DNA from: Bacteroidales bacterium
Lineage (GTDB): Bacteria > Bacteroidota > Bacteroidia > Bacteroidales > UBA932
DNA: 13,190 bases
Direction of reading: 5' to 3'
Assembly: GCA_023227835.1 (NCBI GenBank)
Contig: JALOCI010000065.1
Location: forward strand, 1 to 13,190
In this document: piece after piece, positions 7,773-13,190 of the stretch
How positions within the stretch are numbered: the first letter of the stretch is position 1
Layout of the letters: every line of letters starts with the position of its first letter
Notes under the pieces: generated by a model
Told to the model about the DNA's origin: nothing
What the model saw: the letters and a program-made list of their open reading frames with translations, nothing else
Databases searched by the model: none
Position numbers and translations under genes: made by a program

Positions 7773-10700
7773 TTAAAAAATTATCTTACAACCTATACTG
7801 ATTGTCCTCACAACAGGATAAACATTAAAATCGATTCCGTACAATCCGTCAACTCTTTGGTTCAACCCAATGAGTTGTGGATCGATTTCAGCAATTTCTG
7901 GATCAAGACCGGAATAATTTGTCAATGTCAAGAGATTTTCACAAGAAGCGTATATTCTGAATGAATCAATACCTGCCTTATTAATAATTCTGCCCGGAAT
8001 CGTATAGCCAATTGTAACATTACGTACTCTCAGGAAAGATCCATCCTCTATCCAACGATCTGAAGCTCTGTTATTGTTGCTTGGATCTTCATAGACAGCG
8101 CGCGGCATCTTATTGCTGGAGCCCTCTGATGTCCATCGATTTAATGTTGCCTTAGACTGGTTAACGGCACTTGACATACCTTCTGTTATGGTTCTGTTTC
8201 CGTTATAAATCTCATTTCCGGCAACTCCATACAAGTATATATCCATATCGAAATTTTTATATCTTAATGTATTGGATAGAGAAAAAATGAAATCCGGGTT
8301 CGGGTTACCTATATACGTACGATCATCCGTATCAATAACGCCGTCATTATTCAAATCTTTAAATTTAATATCACCAACAGATGTAGCTCCCTCAATCTGA
8401 ACAGCATGATTTGCCACCTCTTCTTCAGTTTGAAATATTCCATCCGTTACATAGCCATAAAAAGAATTTGCCTGGTGTCCAACAGATTGTATGGTAACAT
8501 AGGAGTTGGAAACTTGATTTAAATACATGGGAGTATCATTATTCAATTCAAGTATTCTATTCCTGTTATATGTGAGATTAAAAACAGAGTTCCATTCAAA
8601 GTCACCTCTTTTAATATTCGTACTTGAAACAGAGAGCTCAAGACCCTTGTTAATCATTCTACCTGCATTTATATCCGGAACATCATAATCCGAGTATCCT
8701 GTAGAGACCGGGACAGACATGGGAACCAACATTTCATTTGTATATTTTAAATAAGCATCAAATGTAAGATTGACACGCTGTTTAAACATATTGATATCAA
8801 AACCCAGATTTGTCTGCTCGACCTCCTCCCAATGGATGGAAGGATTCGGCATCTTGACTATTGCCAAAGAAGGGACCACATTGTTGTTAAAAGAATATAC
8901 ACTGCTTGTCTTATATAATGAAGCGAAACTATAAAGTCCGCCGACATTTTGGTTTCCAGTAACACCATATCCTAATCGGATTTTCATATAGTCAAGAAAT
9001 GCCGGTTTCTTGAACCATGGCTCTTCAGTAATTCGCCAGGCTGCAGAAAAAGATGGAAAAGTTCCCCATTTATTATCTCCGGTAAAACGGGAAGAGCCAT
9101 CCCTACGAACAGTTGCTGTTAGAAGGTACTTGTCAGCATAGTTATAATTCACCCTCCCGATTAAAGAAAATATAGCCCAATCTTCGGTATTACCTTTCAA
9201 AGATACAATTTCTTCTCCATTTTCAAGCTGATTGACATCATCGTACAGGAAACCAGTTTTTTTACCGTTAAAGTATTTATGTTCATTATTCTGGGCACTT
9301 GTCCCAGCCATAATATTTATCCGACTTTTACCAATCGTCGTGTCATAGGTAAAATAATTATCCCAGAGGTAGGTTAAAGAACGGTCGCTACTTTGATATT
9401 TCTCGGATTTAAGTACCGGATCTGGATTCCAATTGTATTTCTGATTAAAACTCTCTGTGTACCAAAATTTTGCATCAACACCCCCCATTGTCTTGAATTT
9501 CAATCCTTTGAAAAGAGAGATCTCGACAGAACCATTAGCCAACAGATTATAACCATTTGTTACACTTTTGTATAGTTCTGTCACCCCTATAGGATTACGA
9601 ACTGATCCATACCAATATGGGTTATCGGTTGGTCCGCTCCAACTCCCGTCCTCATTCTTAATTGGTTGAGTTGGTATTGCTTTCATGGCATCCAGAATAT
9701 TGTGTCCTCCTTTAGTTTTATTATCAGTACTAAAAGTGATGTTACTGGATACCTTCAACCAATCCTTTATATATGAATCGTTGTTCGACTGGAATGTATA
9801 ACGCTGGTAATTTGTTTTTCGAACGACCCCCTTCTGATCCAATATACCAAGAGAAAGATAGTGATGCGACTTGTTATTGCTCCCTGAAAACGATACTGTA
9901 TGACTTTGTAAATAGCTCTGTTCAAAAAGAGCATCCATCCAGTCTGTACCTTTTCCTAATGAGGCAGGATCTTGCCACTCCGGGTTCGCTGGTTTGCCTG
10001 CATTAATCATCATATCATTACTTAATGCCGCATACCCTGAAGCATCAAGCATATCAGGGAGTTTTACAACATTTTGGATTCCATAGTTACCACTATACGA
10101 AAACTCTGATTTTTCTTTCCCGGTTTTTGTTGTAATCATAACGACACCATTTGCTCCTCTTGCACCATATATTGCAGTTGCCGACGCATCCTTCAATATA
10201 TCAACAGATTCAATATCAGCAGTATTAATGGAATTCAGACCTAAATCCGTAGGGAACCCATCAATGACAATTAGTGGATTACTGTTATTTATGGTTCCCA
10301 GACCTCTGATTTTCAAGGTCACATCCTTTCCCGGTTCTCCGGCATTAATAACCTGAAGACCAGGCGCCTTTCCTTGCAGAGCCTCACCGACACTTGTAAG
10401 AGGCTTATCACCAATATCTTTGCTCCCCACAGAGCCCACAGAGCCAGTCAGGTCTTTCTTTTTCATTGTACCATAACCTATTACGACAATCTCTGATAAT
10501 TTATTGTTTATTTCATTCAACACAATTCTTATACTGGAAAAAGATGTCGGTTTTATTTCTTTTGTTTCATAACCGATATAAGAAAAAACCAGTGTCGGTT
10601 CTGGTGATTTGGTTTGTAACGAGAAAGCTCCGTATTCATTTGTTGTTGTCCCTGTGTCAGACCCTTTAATGTATACAGTGACACCAACCAATGAATTTCC

Positions 10701-10826
10701 GGATACATCTACAACTGTGCCGCTTACAGTTGTTTTCACCTCCTGAGCTCTAAGATCAGGAAAGGACAACAGTATACCAAATAAGCATAGTATACCGAGA
10801 AGGCAGTTTCTGACTTTTTGTTTCAT
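7773..10826 (-). CDS. SusC/RagA-like TonB-dependent outer-membrane glycan transporter
   Basis: This is the importer of the PUL: a 22-strand beta-barrel that moves oligosaccharides into the periplasm using TonB energy, in complex with the SusD-like lid. The 1017-residue protein has a signal peptide with cleavage near RAQ (27/28), then a carboxypeptidase-regulatory-like beta domain at about 33-104 (TVSGTVVDVSGNSLVGVTV). The TonB-box-like segment EIVVIGYG is at 112-119. The plug domain, about 120-235, carries the family motifs GKAPGLQV, IRGLGTINNSNPLIVIDG, IESVDILKDASATAIYGARG and NGVVMITTK. The rest is barrel, ending in the aromatic residue expected for outer-membrane insertion (CKIIF). It is full length with no break, is the first gene of the operon, and has the 243-bp regulatory gap immediately upstream. 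Confidence 0.97.
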   Translation of the reverse strand: MKQKVRNCLLGILCLFGILLSFPDLRAQEVKTTVSGTVVDVSGNSLVGVTVYIKGSDTGTTTNEYGAFSLQTKSPEPTLVFSYIGYETKEIKPTSFSSIRIVLNEINNKLSEIVVIGYGTMKKKDLTGSVGSVGSKDIGDKPLTSVGEALQGKAPGLQVINAGEPGKDVTLKIRGLGTINNSNPLIVIDGFPTDLGLNSINTADIESVDILKDASATAIYGARGANGVVMITTKTGKEKSEFSYSGNYGIQNVVKLPDMLDASGYAALSNDMMINAGKPANPEWQDPASLGKGTDWMDALFEQSYLQSHTVSFSGSNNKSHHYLSLGILDQKGVVRKTNYQRYTFQSNNDSYIKDWLKVSSNITFSTDNKTKGGHNILDAMKAIPTQPIKNEDGSWSGPTDNPYWYGSVRNPIGVTELYKSVTNGYNLLANGSVEISLFKGLKFKTMGGVDAKFWYTESFNQKYNWNPDPVLKSEKYQSSDRSLTYLWDNYFTYDTTIGKSRINIMAGTSAQNNEHKYFNGKKTGFLYDDVNQLENGEEIVSLKGNTEDWAIFSLIGRVNYNYADKYLLTATVRRDGSSRFTGDNKWGTFPSFSAAWRITEEPWFKKPAFLDYMKIRLGYGVTGNQNVGGLYSFASLYKTSSVYSFNNNVVPSLAIVKMPNPSIHWEEVEQTNLGFDINMFKQRVNLTFDAYLKYTNEMLVPMSVPVSTGYSDYDVPDINAGRMINKGLELSVSSTNIKRGDFEWNSVFNLTYNRNRILELNNDTPMYLNQVSNSYVTIQSVGHQANSFYGYVTDGIFQTEEEVANHAVQIEGATSVGDIKFKDLNNDGVIDTDDRTYIGNPNPDFIFSLSNTLRYKNFDMDIYLYGVAGNEIYNGNRTITEGMSSAVNQSKATLNRWTSEGSSNKMPRAVYEDPSNNNRASDRWIEDGSFLRVRNVTIGYTIPGRIINKAGIDSFRIYASCENLLTLTNYSGLDPEIAEIDPQLIGLNQRVDGLYGIDFNVYPVVRTISIGCKIIF

Positions 10827-10854
10827 GTTCAGATATCTTTTTAAGTTTAGATTA

Positions 10855-10865
10855 ACAATAATTGT
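10855..10865. repeat. short AT-rich palindrome in the susC leader
   Basis: ACAAT-A-ATTGT is a perfect 11-bp inverted repeat centred 34 bp upstream of the SusC start codon. It lies inside the inferred 5' untranslated leader. It could be a weak protein-binding site, but an AT-rich palindrome of this length is easily met by chance in AT-rich DNA. Confidence 0.2.
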
Positions 10866-10885
10866 GGCTTCTCCTAAAGGATAAA

Positions 10886-10893
10886 CAAAAGTA
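10886..10893 (-). promoter_or_regulatory. candidate -7 box of the susC operon promoter
   Basis: The minus strand reads TACTTTTG here, a perfect TAnnTTTG -7 element of the Bacteroides primary sigma factor. It implies a transcript start near 10879 and a leader of about 54 nt before the SusC ATG. No TTTG-like -33 element is present at the usual spacing. This fits a promoter that needs an activator such as the adjacent SusR-like protein, but it also weakens the call. Confidence 0.4.
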
Positions 10894-10932
10894 AAAAGTC
10901 GTGCCTGACATTCTCTTTGGTGGAAAATAAAA

Positions 10933-10945
10933 GTAGTTCAACTAC
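10933..10945. promoter_or_regulatory. 13-bp palindrome, possible operator for the SusR-like activator
   Basis: GTAGTT-C-AACTAC is a perfect inverted repeat with a single central base, which suits a dimeric DNA-binding protein better than an RNA hairpin. Its centre is about 60 bp upstream of the transcript start inferred from the -7 box at 10886-10893, a usual place for an activator site. A related half-site, AAAAGTAGT, recurs 77 bp away at 11006-11014. Assignment to the neighbouring regulator is inference. Confidence 0.35.
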
Positions 10946-11069
10946 ACAATCCGACACATTAAACTATCTCAATATTAGCTATATTGACTTTTAAGGAGAG
11001 TAAAAAAAAGTAGTCAGTTTGTAATCAAATGTTGGAAAAAATATGATTATCCCAAGTAAAAGCAGATAA

Positions 11070-12716
11070 CTATTCAGGGATTACTCCTATCCGCATGACT
11101 TTTTGTTCAAACTCGTCACGAACACCTTTCGCCTTGTTCCTGATTTTTGTTCTGTAATTATATATCGTTGACAATGAACAGCGTAAAAAATGAGAAATTT
11201 TAACGCTATCTGATATACCCAGACGTATCAGGGCATATATACGTAACTCTGTATTCATCATTTGACCCGGCTTAAGCTGAACACATTCGTCATCAATAAG
11301 AAGTTCCTTAAATTCTTCTACAAAACGAGGGAACAATTGTAAAAAAGTAATGTCAAAACTATGATAGAACTCTTTCAACTCTTTTTCGATATATTCTTTT
11401 GATTGAATTGCTTGATATAGGTCATCGGCCTTACCGTTTTTTGCTATACGTTTTAATGATCTCCTGTAATTATCCAGTTTATCGATGTACTCAGAACACT
11501 GATCCATATAACGTCCAATGTACTCCTCTTTTATCAGGTTACTCTCAACAAGTGTTCTGTTTGTGTTTTTTATTTCAAGATTAAACCTTGATAACTCTTG
11601 GTTCAAATTACTAAGTTGATCATTTGAGCAACTCAACTTTTTTCTGGCTAAAGCTAACTTTCTCATCTGACGATATACAAAATAAACTGCAATCATCAAC
11701 ATCAATGATAGTAAACTTACAATAAAAATGGTACCCATCATCAATTTCTGTCTGGATTCCGATTGATGTTGATATGCTTTGTCTATTATCGGCATCATAA
11801 GTGAAATTTCATAGGTTCTCAGACGGGCATTACAAAACAGAGCATCTTCAAGGGACTTTTTAATATATTTATAAGCTCGGTCAATATCACCATCTTCATA
11901 TAGCATAAAAGCAAGATTTCTAAGAGAGATGTACTCCTTTGTGGCAGACTGGATGTCATTAATGGAAGAAATTATCAGCCATTGCTTCTCCAATTCCCTA
12001 TCTTTCTTCTTATTATAAATAACAGCTATTGAGTAAGCAATAATAGCCTTTGTATGTTTGTCTTCCTTTAATGTAGGGTAATAAGAGAGCAAATGTATCA
12101 ACGCTTTGTTATACTCTTTGTTTGCAATAAGCTGATCCGATTTTACAATAATATGGGTATCAGAATTTGGAGGATTTTCTATCAGTAAAGAATCTCTATA
12201 ATCTGAGACTATCTTTTCATACTTCTCTTTTTCAGTGGACGTCACAGCATAATCAGCCATAAATCCGTATACAGTCCTATATATGTGAAAATAGTAAGCC
12301 TTCAAATATTTACATTTGCTAATATCAATACTGGACAAAAGGTCCATTGACTCTTTGTATAGCCCTATTACTCCCATAATAGAGGCAAGGTTAAGACGAG
12401 AATCTATAAGATTGAATTGATTGTTTAAACTTTCTGCAATCTGTAGTTTTTTTCTTGCATATATCAGGGCAGAATCTGATTTGTAGTATCTGTATTCGTC
12501 ATAAATTTGCCCACATATTCTATATTTCTGGTCGTCATTATCTGTATACCTTAGAAGCTCCTTGAGCTTGTACAGATGTTCCTCTTTTTGTTGAGAATAT
12601 AGATTAGCATTTTCAATAGTCTTATCTAATTCAATCAACAGAGAGTCGACTCTGTCATTTGCAGGAACTTTTATAAAGAATAATAAAAAAAACAGAAAAA
12701 GTGGTATTTTTTTCAT
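11070..12716 (-). CDS. SusR-like membrane-spanning TPR / helix-turn-helix transcriptional activator (DUF6377-type)
   Basis: This is probably the activator of the PUL. Proteins of this type (SusR is the model, which responds to maltose) sense an oligosaccharide in the periplasm and bind DNA in the cytoplasm through one polypeptide. The 548-residue protein has a signal-like N-terminus (about 1-19), then helical TPR-like repeats at about 24-318, including the family-typical DEYRYYKSDSALIYARKKL (73-91). One transmembrane helix lies at about 327-348. A coiled coil follows at about 350-395, and a C-terminal LuxR-like HTH at about 487-530 (TELRIYALIRLGISDSVKISHFL, then STIYNYRTKIRNKAK). There is no kinase or receiver domain, so this is not a hybrid two-component system. 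It is transcribed in the same direction as susC, 243 bp upstream, as in the sus and dextran loci of Bacteroides. The inducing sugar is presumably an isomaltooligosaccharide, by analogy only. No clear promoter was seen in the 72-bp gap before it. Confidence 0.88.
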   Translation of the reverse strand: MKKIPLFLFFLLFFIKVPANDRVDSLLIELDKTIENANLYSQQKEEHLYKLKELLRYTDNDDQKYRICGQIYDEYRYYKSDSALIYARKKLQIAESLNNQFNLIDSRLNLASIMGVIGLYKESMDLLSSIDISKCKYLKAYYFHIYRTVYGFMADYAVTSTEKEKYEKIVSDYRDSLLIENPPNSDTHIIVKSDQLIANKEYNKALIHLLSYYPTLKEDKHTKAIIAYSIAVIYNKKKDRELEKQWLIISSINDIQSATKEYISLRNLAFMLYEDGDIDRAYKYIKKSLEDALFCNARLRTYEISLMMPIIDKAYQHQSESRQKLMMGTIFIVSLLSLMLMIAVYFVYRQMRKLALARKKLSCSNDQLSNLNQELSRFNLEIKNTNRTLVESNLIKEEYIGRYMDQCSEYIDKLDNYRRSLKRIAKNGKADDLYQAIQSKEYIEKELKEFYHSFDITFLQLFPRFVEEFKELLIDDECVQLKPGQMMNTELRIYALIRLGISDSVKISHFLRCSLSTIYNYRTKIRNKAKGVRDEFEQKVMRIGVIPE

Positions 12717-12788
12717 TTTCAGAGATTAAGTATGCTAAGATAATTACTTTCCAGCAAAAGTTAGATTGTCCGGTTGATATATTTTTCT

Positions 12789-13190
12789 TTAATTTTTGTT
12801 GTTATAATGCCTTTTAATCCACCCCTTGCTATGTTTTGAAACTTTTGTGGAAATTATACAAATATCTTTCAACGGACGATCATTCTGGTCTGTGCCAACT
12901 TTTGAGATTCTTTCGACAATGTCCATACCATCCAATACCTCTCCGAAAACTGTGTATTGCATGTCAAGATGCGGAGTCCCGCCAATAGTCCTATATATCT
13001 CTCTTCTTTCGGGGGAAATTTTATAGTCACTCACGCCTGTTGCTTTTGCAATTCTTTTCTCAAACTTGTCCAACTCCTGATCTGTGAATTTTTTTCCTAC
13101 TACAATATAAAACTGGCATGCAGATGATTTTCTTTCCGGATTGACATCATCGCCCTCTCTGGCTGCAGCGAGGACTCCCCTTTTGTGAAA
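12789..13190 (-). CDS. cyclophilin-type peptidyl-prolyl cis-trans isomerase, C-terminal part
   Basis: Catalyses cis-trans isomerisation of peptide bonds before proline and helps proteins fold. The gene is cut at its 5' end by the right window edge; 133 residues are visible, with a codon boundary exactly at 13190. The frame is open from the edge to the TAA at 12791-12789. A TTG at 13073 could be mistaken for a start, but homologous sequence continues upstream: FHKRGVLAAAREGDDVNP and SSACQFYIVVGKKF. The latter corresponds to the SQFFI region of human cyclophilin A. Further on, GGTPHLDMQYTVFGEVLDG matches the conserved LDGKHVVFGKV region. The C-terminus is basic (KHSKGWIKRHYNNKN). Export cannot be judged without the N-terminus. 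It ends 72 bp before the regulator and is most likely a housekeeping neighbour, not part of the PUL. Confidence 0.92.
   Translation of the reverse strand, partial: FHKRGVLAAAREGDDVNPERKSSACQFYIVVGKKFTDQELDKFEKRIAKATGVSDYKISPERREIYRTIGGTPHLDMQYTVFGEVLDGMDIVERISKVGTDQNDRPLKDICIISTKVSKHSKGWIKRHYNNKN

Noticed and set aside
10970..10986. CAATAT / ATATTG inverted repeat in the susC upstream region
   Set aside because: Six AT-rich base pairs around a 5-nt centre are expected by chance in such DNA and have no positional support.
10999..11030. Rho-independent terminator after the regulator (T8 tract on the minus strand at 11002-11009)
   Set aside because: The only nearby stem, TTTG-ATTA-CAAA, is short, AT-rich and separated from the T tract, so termination here is not supported.
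12717..12788. Promoter for the regulator in the 72-bp gap (TAACTTTTG on the minus strand)
   Set aside because: The box has the wrong internal spacing for TAnnTTTG and there is no -33 element, so it was not called.
12826..13026. 66-codon plus-strand frame opposite the cyclophilin gene
   Set aside because: It is antisense to strongly conserved cyclophilin sequence and reflects codon bias only.
1..13190. CRISPR arrays, tRNA or rRNA genes, phage or plasmid genes, defence systems
   Set aside because: No direct-repeat arrays, RNA gene structures or related protein motifs were seen; almost the whole window is explained by the PUL and one housekeeping gene.

Overview
The window is a compact polysaccharide utilization locus (PUL) of a Bacteroidota bacterium. 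Bacteroidales (Bacteroides, Parabacteroides or a relative) is most likely; the genus cannot be fixed from this sequence. The grounds are a SusC/SusD pair, SusE/F-type starch-binding lipoproteins, a SusR-type membrane regulator, AT-rich DNA, and a promoter of the TTG-N20-TATCTTTG form typical of Bacteroides at the left edge. All convincing genes lie on the minus strand, so transcription runs from high to low coordinates.

Layout in transcription order: (1) 13190-12789, C-terminal part of a cyclophilin-type peptidyl-prolyl isomerase cut by the window edge, a housekeeping neighbour. (2) 12716-11070, a SusR-like TPR / transmembrane / coiled-coil / helix-turn-helix regulator. (3) 11069-10827, a 243-bp regulatory gap with a candidate -7 box and a perfect 13-bp palindrome about 60 bp upstream of the inferred transcription start. 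(4) 10826-7773 SusC-like TonB-dependent transporter, 7761-6286 SusD-like lipoprotein, 6241-4772 three-repeat SusE/F-like lipoprotein, 4655-2889 GH66 dextranase-like lipoprotein, and 2870-246 a large secreted six-hairpin glycosidase with GH15-like sequence signatures and C-terminal accessory domains. (5) 245-1, an intergenic region with a large imperfect palindrome, a promoter pointing left and perhaps the first codons of the next gene.

How it probably works: GH66 enzymes cut internal alpha-1,6-glucosidic bonds, so the likely substrate is dextran or a related alpha-1,6-glucan. SusE/F- and SusD-like lipoproteins capture the glucan at the surface, the lipoprotein GH66 cuts it to isomaltooligosaccharides, SusC imports them with energy from TonB, and the periplasmic (alpha/alpha)6 enzyme probably trims them to glucose or small sugars. 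The SusR-like protein would sense a released oligosaccharide in the periplasm and activate the susC operon through its cytoplasmic HTH. As I recall it, the B. thetaiotaomicron dextran locus has the order regulator-SusC-SusD-SusE-GH66 followed by a GH31 alpha-glucosidase. Here the GH31 slot holds a GH15-like multidomain enzyme, which is the most unusual part of the locus. A strong inverted repeat between the SusE/F-like and GH66 genes may set different expression levels for the binding and enzyme halves of the operon.
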